DNA of 64,000 bases, from assembly GCF_046237625.1 (NCBI RefSeq), contig NZ_CP143545.1, positions 2,356,001-2,420,000 of the forward strand. Direction: 5' to 3'. This DNA comes from Paraperibacillus esterisolvens. GTDB taxonomy: Bacteria; Bacillota; Bacilli; Bacillales; DSM-1321. This document shows positions 8,065-16,793 of this stretch, piece after piece; within the stretch, counting starts at the first letter, position 1, and each line of letters starts with the position of its first letter. The notes beneath the pieces were generated by a model that was not told where the DNA came from, did not search any database, and saw only the letters and a program-made list of their open reading frames with translations. A program made the position numbers and the translations under genes.

Positions 8065-9507
8065 ATGAAAAAACTGGGCGCCATTTTATTATCATTGTCT
8101 TTGCTGCTTGCCTTCTTTCCGGGTATTACACACGCAGCTCAATCACCCCAATTCAACAGTGACCTGAAAACCTATTTGGAAAAGGTAAGTATGATTCGCG
8201 GGAAGGAAGTGACCAAAGCGGATCTTGAGAGAGCGCTTGCTGCTTACGAAACCACTCTGGCTGACTTCGATAAGGTAAGTGAACTCAATTTCTTTATGGG
8301 CAGGGTCATCAAGAAAGATCTAAGCAATCTAGATGGTATATATGAAGAATATGAATTGGATGCTGTAAGCCTTGAAAAGCTTATGCAATCTTATGGCGAA
8401 GAGCTGAGTGACTATATATATGTGGATGATCTTTATGATGCTGTTTCTTCCTACCTGGATGAGCCGGATTCCGAAGAAGAAGAAGAAGACGGAGAGGTTG
8501 TTCAGGATCCCACCTTTGAGGAAGATCTTCAGAATTATTTAGAGGAAATATCCGCAACCCGTGGCATTCCAGTCACCAAGACATTTATTGAAAACTATCT
8601 TGCGGGCTGGGAAGATGAGCTTGCCTACTACAAAAATGTGGAAGAAGTCCGTGAAACACTGGGAGATGTTATCCAAAAGGATTTTAGGAATCTGGATTAC
8701 TTCCAGGAAAATTACGGATTAACACAGGCTGAATTATTTGCCCTCCTCGAAGAAAACGGAAAAAAAATCGACGATTATATTTTCATTGATCAATTAGAAG
8801 AGGATGTATGGAGCTTCACAGAGGGCGGTGATTCAGATGAAGAGGTCGCTGAGGACATGATGCCGATTTTTGAAGATGAACTTGGTTTAACACAGGCCGA
8901 GCTGACTAGGATAGAAGATCATCTAAATTCAATTGAATCTAAACTTGCCGATCCAGCCATTCTTGAACGAATGGAGGCGCTTGGGGACAGGATGGCCGGT
9001 TTTGACGATTTTGAAACCATGGATGAACTTCAACCGGCTGATATCGCAGAAATGATTGCAATCTATGATGAGTTTTTGGCAATCTTTGATTTAAAGGCAG
9101 CTTACTTTCTCGTGAAGGATGGCCAGGATCATCCCATAACCATCGCAGACCTGCTTAAACTGGATGAACTAAAAGGGGCAAACCTTAAAATCATGCTTTA
9201 TAACTCAAAGGGCGATTTCCTTGCCGACTTGATTATAACAGGCGAAATGGTGGATTCAGATGTTATCCAGGATAAAGGAAACCAGATTAAAGAGACTGTC
9301 AAGGAAGTTAAGCAGACCGCAGCAGCACCTAAAAAGGAGAAACCTGCACATTTGATTAAAACTGCAAAAAAGCCAGAATCCTCTCTTAAGACGGTAAACG
9401 GCGCAAAGCTTCCAAAAACAGCTTCCAGTTATATACCCAATGCAGCCATTGGACTGATTGTGATCCTTTCCGGGCTTTTCCTGTTTAGAAAAATGAGGAA
9501 AGCATAG
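8065..9507 (+). CDS. Acidic, repeat-containing surface protein with LPKTA sorting signal
   Basis: The precursor has 480 residues. Residues 1-24 form a signal peptide ending THA. Two homologous units of about 100 residues follow (about 30-131 and 151-251), aligning FNSDLKTYLEKVSMIRG with FEEDLQNYLEEISATRG and DYIYVDDL with DYIFIDQL, joined by a run of glutamates. A further acidic helical part follows, then a Lys/Pro-rich stretch. The C-terminus is a sorting signal: LPKTA at about 449-453, a hydrophobic segment and RKMRKA. This matches the known class of processed acidic surface proteins with LPXTA motifs encoded beside their own sortase. GGGAG precedes the ATG. The function of the repeats is unknown. 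Confidence 0.88.
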   Translation: MKKLGAILLSLSLLLAFFPGITHAAQSPQFNSDLKTYLEKVSMIRGKEVTKADLERALAAYETTLADFDKVSELNFFMGRVIKKDLSNLDGIYEEYELDAVSLEKLMQSYGEELSDYIYVDDLYDAVSSYLDEPDSEEEEEDGEVVQDPTFEEDLQNYLEEISATRGIPVTKTFIENYLAGWEDELAYYKNVEEVRETLGDVIQKDFRNLDYFQENYGLTQAELFALLEENGKKIDDYIFIDQLEEDVWSFTEGGDSDEEVAEDMMPIFEDELGLTQAELTRIEDHLNSIESKLADPAILERMEALGDRMAGFDDFETMDELQPADIAEMIAIYDEFLAIFDLKAAYFLVKDGQDHPITIADLLKLDELKGANLKIMLYNSKGDFLADLIITGEMVDSDVIQDKGNQIKETVKEVKQTAAAPKKEKPAHLIKTAKKPESSLKTVNGAKLPKTASSYIPNAAIGLIVILSGLFLFRKMRKA

Positions 9508-9508
9508 G

Positions 9509-10156
9509 ATGACAAGATGGAATAAAAAGATCAACCGCCCTGGGCGGTTGATTCTTCTTCTATGTTCATTAATGCTGATAGGCGGCGGAATCTGGTTCTC
9601 GACGACAAATTTGTATAAATTCGCAATGGGATATTTCCTATACAAAACTTCTTCCCCTGCACCAGCAGGCAAAGAAAGTCAGGCATCTGCAGCTCCTTTG
9701 AAAAAAGAGAAGCGCGCCCCGGGTGTTCTTTACACGGTACGGCCTCAGCAGGGCGATCTAATCGGAGATTTAATCATTCCTAAACTCAAGGCAAAGCTTC
9801 CCATCTATCATGGAACTGATGAGGACGAACTTGTAAAGGGAGTAGGTCATTTCGCAGGCAGTGTCCTTCCCGGTGAACAGGATAATTCAGTCCTTTCCGG
9901 CCATAGGGACACAGTTTTTCGAAAGCTGGGTGATGTGGGCGAGGGAGACGAACTCATCGTACAAACCTCAGCTGGTGAATTTACCTATAAAGTTTACAAG
10001 GTCCGGATCGTTGATGCCAATGACCGTACCGTCATCGTACCAAAACCGAGGGCAACTCTTACGGTAAGTACCTGCTATCCCTTTCATTTTGTAGGTTCTG
10101 CCCCAGAACGCTATGTCCTGACCGCATATCTTTCAAAACAGAAGCTGGCTGATTGA
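9509..10156 (+). CDS. Class D sortase
   Basis: The 215-residue protein has an N-terminal membrane anchor (residues 13-31) and a sortase domain with His132 (LSGHRDTVF), Cys189 (TVSTCYPF) and Arg201 (APERYVL), the complete catalytic triad. Sortases cut the LPXT motif of exported substrates between Thr and the next residue and transfer the product to an acceptor, usually peptidoglycan. Only one base separates its ATG from the stop of the LPKTA protein upstream, so enzyme and substrate are co-expressed. The pairing suggests a dedicated sortase recognising Ala after LPKT; that specificity is inferred. Confidence 0.9.
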   Translation: MTRWNKKINRPGRLILLLCSLMLIGGGIWFSTTNLYKFAMGYFLYKTSSPAPAGKESQASAAPLKKEKRAPGVLYTVRPQQGDLIGDLIIPKLKAKLPIYHGTDEDELVKGVGHFAGSVLPGEQDNSVLSGHRDTVFRKLGDVGEGDELIVQTSAGEFTYKVYKVRIVDANDRTVIVPKPRATLTVSTCYPFHFVGSAPERYVLTAYLSKQKLAD

Positions 10157-10185
10157 ATGGCATCCATTCCTATTCAGCCAGCTTT
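10143..10185. terminator. Hairpin between convergent sortase and S66 genes
   Basis: AGCTGGCTGA and TCAGCCAGCT form a stem overlapping the sortase stop codon; a short TTT follows on the + strand. Confidence 0.55.
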
Positions 10186-10204
10186 ATCTGTATTCTGTCC
10201 GAAT

Positions 10205-11218
10205 TTAGACGAATTTCTGCACTACCCTTCCCTTCCCGTCTGAAACTTCAACCTCCGCCCATGCCCCATTGATAAACGTCATTTGCGGGGGCATATGGCC
10301 GCAGTCAATATCGTAAACAACCGGGACTCCAAGCTCCTGTGTCAGCTCCAGGTAAACATCAGCTGCTTCGTACCCTTCAACCGGCTGGTTTGCCTTGCTC
10401 CTGCCAAACATGATTCCTGATATTCCCTTGAACCAGCCTGTCAGCTTTAATTGCAGGAGCGTCCTCCTCAATTCAGTGCAATTCATCTCGCAATTTTCGA
10501 AGTACCAGAGAATTGGTTCATGTCCAATATGCTTCTCCCGGAACCGGTCAATATCTGCAAATGGAGTCCCGGCGATGTGTCTGATTATATCCAGGCATCC
10601 GCCCAGAAGCCTGCCTTGCATCCTGGCTTCCGCGCAGCCTGCCGCTTTCCATACTGCAGGCTCTGAAAGATAAAAAACACAAGGCGAAGGGTGCTCATGA
10701 TTCCACTCTTTCTGGTAAAGGAGCGAAGAAGTTTGGGAAACAGCACTGCCTCTCTTTGTTGTAAGCACCTGCTCCCACATGGCAGTAGTGCTGTCAGAAA
10801 ATTCACCCCTGAGATCCACCAGATTTGTTCCATGTGCCGTAGCTATACCCGTTTTCAGGGTGATGGCAAGGAGGAGCAGGCTCACATCTGAATATCCCAG
10901 CACCCATTTAGGTGTGATCTTTTCAAAATCCACATACTCAAGGATTTCTATCAGCAGCTCTCCTCCCCATGGCGGGAGAATAAGCCCAACAGAAGGGGCC
11001 GAAAGAAGATGATTCAATTCCGAAGCACGAACCGCAGCAGGTGCTGATTTTGCCTTCTCCTGTTTCCAAGCGGTAGCACCCAGCTCAATACCGTACCCCT
11101 TTTTTTCAAGCCGCCTGCAAGCCTGGTGAAGAAGGCCGTGCAGTTCTTCCGGTACACCTGATGAAGGGGCAGTGACAGCAATTGTGTCGCCGCTTTTAAG
11201 CTCCGGATAAATGATCAG
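10205..11218 (-). CDS. S66 (LD-carboxypeptidase/MccF-like) homologue with probable CTG start
   Basis: The frame encodes 337 residues beginning IIYPELKSGDTIAVTAPSSG after the start, the normal N-terminus of S66 proteins. No ATG, GTG or TTG exists in frame between the upstream stop and this conserved start. AGAGGGGGG lies six bases before a CTG at 11216-11218, making CTG the likely initiator. The family's Glu (FENCE) and His (CGHMPP) motifs are present, but the nucleophile region reads PPWGGELL where active members have GGYGS or GGYNS, so the serine is missing. It may not be a serine peptidase. LdcA and MccF act on murein tetrapeptides and microcin C. A TTG inside the domain would remove the conserved N-terminus. 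Confidence 0.8.
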   Translation of the reverse strand: MIIYPELKSGDTIAVTAPSSGVPEELHGLLHQACRRLEKKGYGIELGATAWKQEKAKSAPAAVRASELNHLLSAPSVGLILPPWGGELLIEILEYVDFEKITPKWVLGYSDVSLLLLAITLKTGIATAHGTNLVDLRGEFSDSTTAMWEQVLTTKRGSAVSQTSSLLYQKEWNHEHPSPCVFYLSEPAVWKAAGCAEARMQGRLLGGCLDIIRHIAGTPFADIDRFREKHIGHEPILWYFENCEMNCTELRRTLLQLKLTGWFKGISGIMFGRSKANQPVEGYEAADVYLELTQELGVPVVYDIDCGHMPPQMTFINGAWAEVEVSDGKGRVVQKFV

Positions 11219-11363
11219 GATTATCCCCCCTCTTAATTTTTCATTATTTTACCAATATTTGTACTAAGCGGCAATGAAAACCTGCTTTGCTGGCAAAGTT
11301 TAAAAAAAACAGGTTAGAGGTAAAAAGCCAGATGAAGTTAACTAAAAAAGGGGCGAATAAATC

Positions 11364-12833
11364 ATGAACAAAGACTTCTCAAAAATTTATATAGATGGAG
11401 TTTGGAAAGTTGGCTCAAGTACAAAGAAAATGAAGAATACCAACCCATTTACCGGCGAAGAGCTCACTTTAATACAAGCGGCAAGCAAAGAAGACCTCGA
11501 CGAAGCCTATAAAGCGGCAGCACGGGCACAGCGGGAATGGGCAAGCGTTCTTCCCCAGATCAAAAGGAAGGTATTAGAAAAGGCAATAGGTATCATGGAA
11601 GAAAATCAGGCATTGATCACTGAGTGGCTCATAAAGGAAGCCGGAAGCACAGTCATGAAAGCTGGGGTGGAGCTGCAGGCATCCATCAGTATCATGAAAG
11701 AAGCTGCCTCCTTCCCGTTCCGGATGGAAGGGCGGATTCTTCCTTCCATCTACCCTGACAAAGAAAATCGGGTCTATCGCAGCCCGCTTGGTGTTATCGG
11801 CATCATAAGCCCTTGGAATTTCCCGCTCCACCTGGCCATCCGTTCAATTGGACCAGCCCTTGCTGCCGGGAATGCAGTGGTCATAAAGCCCGCTTCCGAT
11901 ACACCGGTCACTGGCGGCCTGATTTTTGCCAGCATTTTTGAAGCTGCCGGACTTCCGAAAGGACTCCTGAATGTAGTTGTAGGAAAAGGATCGGAGATTG
12001 GCGATGACATTGTCACACACCCCATCCCCCGCCTCATATCATTCACCGGATCTACTGAGGTTGGCAGGCATATAGGTGAGCTGGCAGGCAAAAATCTGAA
12101 AAAAGCTGCCCTCGAGCTCGGAGGCAACAATGTCTTTATCGTGCTGGAGGATGCTGACCTGGATTATGCGGTGGAATCAGCCCTCTTCGGCAAGTTTTAT
12201 CATCAGGGGCAGATATGCATGGCTATTAACCGGATATTTGTTCATGAAAACATAGTCGATGCCTTCACTGAACGCTTCACTGCGATGGCAGCCAAGCTGA
12301 AATATGGCTCCCCGGCAGAGGAGGATACGCATGTAGGGCCTCTGATAAACCGGGCTCAGGTCGATCGCATTCTGAATGATATCCAGGAAAGTGTCGGACA
12401 GGGAGCCGAAGTCCTGTTAGGCGGAGAAGTGAAAGGCAATGTCCTTCAGCCTACTGTATTATCCGGGGTAACCAATGACATGCCGATTGCCGTCAATGAA
12501 ATTTTCGGCCCGGTGGCAGCAATCATTCCTTTCTCTTCCCAGGAAGAAGTGATTGAAATGGCCAATTCCTATCCGTTTGGACTCAGCGGAGCTGTTCATT
12601 CGGGAGAAATCGAGCGCGGTGCAAAGCTTGCCCATTCCATTCATACAGGGATGATACACGTAAACGACCAGACCGTAAATGATGAGGCACATGTACCCTT
12701 TGGAGGAGAAAAAGATTCTGGTCTCGGACGGTTTAATGGTGAATGGGTCCTTGATGAGTTCACCACACTCAAATGGATAGGAATACAGCATGGCCGCAGA
12801 AATTATGGAGCTTTTACTGAAGGATTAAAATGA
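11364..12833 (+). CDS. Aldehyde dehydrogenase, YfmT (aromatic aldehyde) type
   Basis: The 489-residue protein has all aldehyde dehydrogenase hallmarks: NAD-binding PWNFP, the SFTGSTEVG turn, the general base Glu in ELGGNN and the catalytic Cys in GQICMAINR near residue 287, ending with EIFGPVAAI and FGGEKDSGLGRFNG. Length and sequence style fit the B. subtilis YfmT branch, which oxidises vanillin or benzaldehyde, but the substrate is not established by sequence. AAAAAAGGGGCG precedes the ATG. It is a single gene with its own terminator; no aromatic degradation genes lie nearby. Confidence 0.88.
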   Translation: MNKDFSKIYIDGVWKVGSSTKKMKNTNPFTGEELTLIQAASKEDLDEAYKAAARAQREWASVLPQIKRKVLEKAIGIMEENQALITEWLIKEAGSTVMKAGVELQASISIMKEAASFPFRMEGRILPSIYPDKENRVYRSPLGVIGIISPWNFPLHLAIRSIGPALAAGNAVVIKPASDTPVTGGLIFASIFEAAGLPKGLLNVVVGKGSEIGDDIVTHPIPRLISFTGSTEVGRHIGELAGKNLKKAALELGGNNVFIVLEDADLDYAVESALFGKFYHQGQICMAINRIFVHENIVDAFTERFTAMAAKLKYGSPAEEDTHVGPLINRAQVDRILNDIQESVGQGAEVLLGGEVKGNVLQPTVLSGVTNDMPIAVNEIFGPVAAIIPFSSQEEVIEMANSYPFGLSGAVHSGEIERGAKLAHSIHTGMIHVNDQTVNDEAHVPFGGEKDSGLGRFNGEWVLDEFTTLKWIGIQHGRRNYGAFTEGLK

Positions 12834-12841
12834 CAGAACAG

Positions 12842-12871
12842 AACCGGGTCCCAGTACCCGGTTTTTTTTTC
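12842..12871 (+). terminator. Intrinsic terminator of the aldehyde dehydrogenase gene
   Basis: AACCGGGT (12842-12849) pairs with ACCCGGTT (12856-12863), followed by a run of T. Confidence 0.9.
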
Positions 12872-12966
12872 GTAAATGGATTTAAGCGATAAAATGATTA
12901 ACAATTCTAAAAATATTTAATTTATAATTTTTATTATAGAAATTTTATAGTTTTACTATGGTAATA

Positions 12967-12977
12967 AATGCTATAAT
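12967..12977 (+). promoter_or_regulatory. Extended -10 promoter of the GGDEF gene
   Basis: TATAAT at 12972-12977 is preceded by TGC, an extended -10 element; the -35 region is weak. The leader to the ATG is about 50 bases. Confidence 0.5.
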
Positions 12978-13035
12978 TTTAGAATGAAAGTTTAGCCGGT
13001 CCTGGTAATAATACGTTTAAATATGGAGTGTAAAT

Positions 13036-14229
13036 ATGAATGACAATAAGACCCAGCCGCTTGGTGGCCTGCTAAGTGAAACACTGAACCTGATAAGAGC
13101 TGTCGGAACGCCTGCATTTGGATTAGCAGAAAAACAGTACATGGATTTCCAGCACGGCTTCACTGCTGACGATCCAGGCCATCTCCTTGCCTGCATACAT
13201 TCTGAGCTCAAGAATATCAACGAGAGGATTCTTGATATGACCTGGCTCAATGAGCATCTTCGAATCCTTAATGATTTTGGCAGAACCTGTTCCGAGACGC
13301 TGGATGAAAAAGTGCTGATGGAAGAAGCTTATAATCTTGTTTCACAGGTTATGCCGACTGACGCTTTCTTTATTGCCTTATACGATAAAGAAAATCAGAA
13401 AATTCAAATACCCTTTATGATGGATGATGGTGAATTTATTTTGGGAACAGAAATACCTTTTGATGATAACAGCTTCACCGCAAAAGTTATCACATCAAAG
13501 GAAACCATCCATGGTAAAACGGCCAAGGAATTGGATGAATTTAATTATATAATCGGAACCGGTGAAGGAAATACCTGTATTTTTGTCCCTTTATTAATTG
13601 ATGATCAAGTAAAGGGAGTCATATCCGCACAAAGCAACCATGAGTTTGCCTACAGGAGGGAGCATGAAGACCTCTTGAAGATCATTGGTAACCAGGTTAT
13701 CAGCTCTATCGTAACTGCCAGGCTTTATTCAGAGAATTATGAGCTCTCTCAGACAGATGAAATGACCAGCCTGGGAAATTACCGTGCTTTTCACTCCGAT
13801 TTGGAAAAAATGATGACGAGCAGCAATGCGCCGGTTGCATTACTGATGATTGATTCTGATGGACTAAAAGGAGTCAATGACCATTTCGGCCATCAAGCCG
13901 GAGATCTGTACTTAAAAAGACTCGCAAACGGTATGAAAAGACTCTCTTCAGCGAATCGGAAGGCCTACCGCTATGCAGGTGATGAATTTATGTTCATTAT
14001 AAGGGATGCCTTACATGTGGACCTTGAAAGCATTTTCCTTGAGTTGAAGTCCTTTCTCAATAATAATCCCCTGAACTTCCAGGGCAGTACAGTCAAAGTA
14101 TCCATATCTGGAGGAGGAGCTTTCTACCCTGAAAAGGCTGATTCCGCTGAGGCGCTAAAAAAATGTGCAGATCTTGCGTTATATGAAGCCAAGCGCAATG
14201 GCAAAAACCAATTCATCCTCTACAGCTGA
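13036..14229 (+). CDS. GAF-GGDEF protein, probable diguanylate cyclase
   Basis: The 397-residue protein has an N-terminal helical segment, a GAF-like sensor domain (about 85-235) and a C-terminal GGDEF domain (about 240-397). The signature is YRYAGDEF, so the first Gly is Ala, a change tolerated in some active cyclases. Other conserved parts are present (DEMTSLGNYRAF, LMIDSDGLKGVNDHFGHQAGD, ALYEAKRNGKNQ). The usual RxxD product-inhibition site is not visible before the signature. It probably makes cyclic di-GMP in response to a cytosolic ligand, since no membrane segment is found. GGAG precedes the ATG. Monocistronic. Confidence 0.87.
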   Translation: MNDNKTQPLGGLLSETLNLIRAVGTPAFGLAEKQYMDFQHGFTADDPGHLLACIHSELKNINERILDMTWLNEHLRILNDFGRTCSETLDEKVLMEEAYNLVSQVMPTDAFFIALYDKENQKIQIPFMMDDGEFILGTEIPFDDNSFTAKVITSKETIHGKTAKELDEFNYIIGTGEGNTCIFVPLLIDDQVKGVISAQSNHEFAYRREHEDLLKIIGNQVISSIVTARLYSENYELSQTDEMTSLGNYRAFHSDLEKMMTSSNAPVALLMIDSDGLKGVNDHFGHQAGDLYLKRLANGMKRLSSANRKAYRYAGDEFMFIIRDALHVDLESIFLELKSFLNNNPLNFQGSTVKVSISGGGAFYPEKADSAEALKKCADLALYEAKRNGKNQFILYS

Positions 14230-14246
14230 ACTTCTATAAAAATTAT

Positions 14247-14272
14247 AGGGACCCGCCGCAGGTCTCTTTTTA
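14247..14272 (+). terminator. Terminator of the GGDEF gene
   Basis: AGGGACC (14247-14253) and GGTCTCT (14261-14267, one G-U pair) form a stem followed by TTTTT. Confidence 0.7.
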
Positions 14273-14375
14273 ATGTCCATAAAAACTGTGAATCCCTTAT
14301 AATATTTCTCCCCTTTACATGGAAATCTGTCCAAACCTTCAACACCTCTCTCCCTCTCCTGTCAAGGCCGAGTGG

Positions 14376-15788
14376 TTACGAAAAGAACACGGTAATGCCA
14401 TAGCAGATGGCAGAGATGCCCGCTGCCGCCAAAGCTGGCTTTAATTTAAACCTTGCATAGCTGATAACAGGAAGATCCAAAATTCTGGCAATGGTATTGG
14501 TATCATCACTAAGCGGAGAGGCAAAGGCGCCAAAGGTACCTGAGGCAAATACGGCACCTATGACAAGCGGAAGGGAAATTCCATTAGAGTCAGCAATGGA
14601 AATTCCGAGCGGCATTAGTATACCCCATGTTCCCCAGGCTGACCCGATTACATAGGAGACCATCCCCCCGAATAAAAATAAAAGGGGAACCAATGCCGAA
14701 TGGGGAATCCACCCTGTGTGGCTGGTAATGAATCCTGCAAAGCCAAGCTGTTCTGTTGCCGAAGAAAGCCCCCAGACAACTGCAAGCAGCGTGATGACTG
14801 ACATCATCTCATTCCCTCCCTCAATAAAGCTTGTCAGGAGCTCAGCTGTTTTTAATCGCTGTATTCTTAAAAAAATGAATAAAAGAATGACTGTCAGCAA
14901 AAGGGCAGAAAGCATCGCGCCCATTACATCTGCGTATATGAACGCAGATAAAAAACTCCTCCCCTCCTGCCGGCCATCCCACCAGGTAAATGCAAGAGTA
15001 AAAAGAATAGCAAGTACTAATGGGAGAATCAAATTCCAGGGTTTAGAGGGAAGAGAAACGTGGACAGCTGCATCGCAGTCATGCCAATCATCCCCCGCTC
15101 CATTCTTGTCAATTTGATCAGGATCGCTGCTTCCTCCCGTATGCGATTTGTGAAAGAAGCTTAAATAAATTCCTACCAATATCATGGAAAAGGAAAAAAA
15201 GTTAAAAGGTATGCTCTTGATGAAGAGTGTATAAGGATCAACCGTAATTTGTTCATTCTGCAGGGACAAATCCACTATGGAAGTCATGTATCCCACAAAG
15301 GCCGTTGCGATGGGAATCAAAACAATGACAGGTGTGGCAGTCGTTTCAATTACAAAGCCAAGCTCACGGGTAGACATGCTGACCCGTTTTAACAGAGCCC
15401 TCATGATCGGGGCTATCGTCACAAAACGGAAGCTTGGAGCAGCAAAAGTGCCCAGGGTGGAAACATAGGTCAGAAGAAGTGCCTCTTTTTTTGTATGAAT
15501 CCTTTCTGAGGCAGCCTCAACAAAGCCTTTAATTCCCCCGGAAACCTTGATCATCCCGATCAGCCCTGAAAAGGAATATAGAAAAAGCAAGATTTTGATA
15601 TTACCTGGGTCTAATAATCCCTTTACAAGAAAGTCCAGGGTTTTCTGCAGACCTCCTGCAAGCGTTGGCTGTAATAAGAATGAACCAGTCAGCAGCCCGG
15701 CAACTAAGCCGGGAAGTACCTGTTTCGTTTTAACGGCTATCGGTATTACCAAAAGGAACGGGATGATGGAAAGCCACTCTTTATCCAT
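14376..15788 (-). CDS. NhaC-type Na+/H+ antiporter family protein
   Basis: The 470-residue protein has eleven or more hydrophobic segments. It carries family features such as LVAGLLTG near the N-terminus, SAWGTWGILMPLG near residue 390 and FGAFASPLSDDTNTIA near residue 425. NhaC-family proteins exchange sodium or organic acids (malate/lactate) for protons across the cytoplasmic membrane. A soluble loop rich in Asp, Asn and Gly (about 215-245) separates the two halves. GGAAGGTG six bases before the ATG supports this start. The substrate is not determined. Confidence 0.82.
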   Translation of the reverse strand: MDKEWLSIIPFLLVIPIAVKTKQVLPGLVAGLLTGSFLLQPTLAGGLQKTLDFLVKGLLDPGNIKILLFLYSFSGLIGMIKVSGGIKGFVEAASERIHTKKEALLLTYVSTLGTFAAPSFRFVTIAPIMRALLKRVSMSTRELGFVIETTATPVIVLIPIATAFVGYMTSIVDLSLQNEQITVDPYTLFIKSIPFNFFSFSMILVGIYLSFFHKSHTGGSSDPDQIDKNGAGDDWHDCDAAVHVSLPSKPWNLILPLVLAILFTLAFTWWDGRQEGRSFLSAFIYADVMGAMLSALLLTVILLFIFLRIQRLKTAELLTSFIEGGNEMMSVITLLAVVWGLSSATEQLGFAGFITSHTGWIPHSALVPLLFLFGGMVSYVIGSAWGTWGILMPLGISIADSNGISLPLVIGAVFASGTFGAFASPLSDDTNTIARILDLPVISYARFKLKPALAAAGISAICYGITVFFS

Positions 15789-16032
15789 TTACCACACCTT
15801 CCCTTCCGCTTTTTGAATAGCGTGTGATGGAAAGCATATTTTCATGCAATTTAAATCTCTTGGAGTGGTAAAAAGCGGTGAGAAAAAAGCTCACGCCGGT
15901 TTTTCTAAATCTTTTCATTGAAGTATGCTTTCTGACGCGAAGATTAAAGTCAAAGGCACAAAGTAAAAAGCCAGCCAGATCCAATATCATCAACAAAGCG
16001 TTAACGTCACCGAAGATTGAATCATAACTCAT
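15781..16032 (-). CDS. Possible small protein upstream of the antiporter
   Basis: An 83-codon frame begins MSYDSIFGDVNALLMILDLA, is hydrophobic at first and then very basic. Its stop overlaps the antiporter start by eight bases, which would allow translational coupling. AAGG lies nine bases before the ATG. I recognise no family, and the composition could arise by chance. Confidence 0.3.
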   Translation of the reverse strand: MSYDSIFGDVNALLMILDLAGFLLCAFDFNLRVRKHTSMKRFRKTGVSFFLTAFYHSKRFKLHENMLSITRYSKSGREGVVNG

Positions 16033-16793
16033 GGCAAAGCCTTTTACACAAATAAGGAAAAAGAGAACGGGCTCGGTTTAGTAGCCCCCTTCAAATTCTT
16101 TAAAGCTCATAGTGGGGAGCCAGGATTAGACTGGCGAAAGAACCATGGCATTACCATTTTAAATCATACTGCCAGTAATCACCCATTTCTATATGGATAA
16201 ATAACTGAGCAATAAATAAGCGTGGCTATCCTTATTTTCAATGTTTCCTTCTGAGGTATGTGGAAAGATATAAATGGGGTGTCAATTGAATTGCTCATTC
16301 TTCCTGCGTGAGGACTTTTCGAAATGAAGGCGTTTAAATAGCGGATAAGCAGCATAAGTCTCCCCAAAAAACTGTTAATCCATGAGGAACTTAAGCTGGA
16401 TGGCTATAACTCACTTTTGCTTTGGGATTTCGTAGAGATAACTCCAAATGCTTTAATTCCTGATATACGAATTCTGTACCATCTCTTTTAAGCCTTTGGT
16501 TCAAATTCACGTGGCAAATCATTTTCTATTATATGGTCCAGCCATGCTGGCAACTTTTTTCAACTGTGTGATATGTAATTCTAAAAATAACCTTTTTTCA
16601 AAAGAGCTTTCTAGAAACTTTTCAGTGTCTTTAAAATATGTAGGTCCTGGAAGTAACTTCTGCATAAGTTCTGCACCATTACCGCCTCTATTTCTTTTTA
16701 GCTGATTTAAGGGTAAATAAGCCATTAAAATCTTTAAAAGCTATTAAAGAAAAGAGGCGGCATTTTAAGTGATGCGAGAATGGGAGGAATCCT
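16033..16793. other. 760-base region with no convincing gene; possible decayed coding sequence
   Basis: On the - strand, two adjacent frames look protein-like but lack ribosome binding sites: 16519-16725 (MAYLPLNQLKRNRGGNGAEL...) and, in another frame, about 16390-16520 (ending LRNPKAKVSYSHPA). Together they could be one frameshifted short gene. I cannot name a family. No clear terminator for glpK was found here. Confidence 0.35.
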
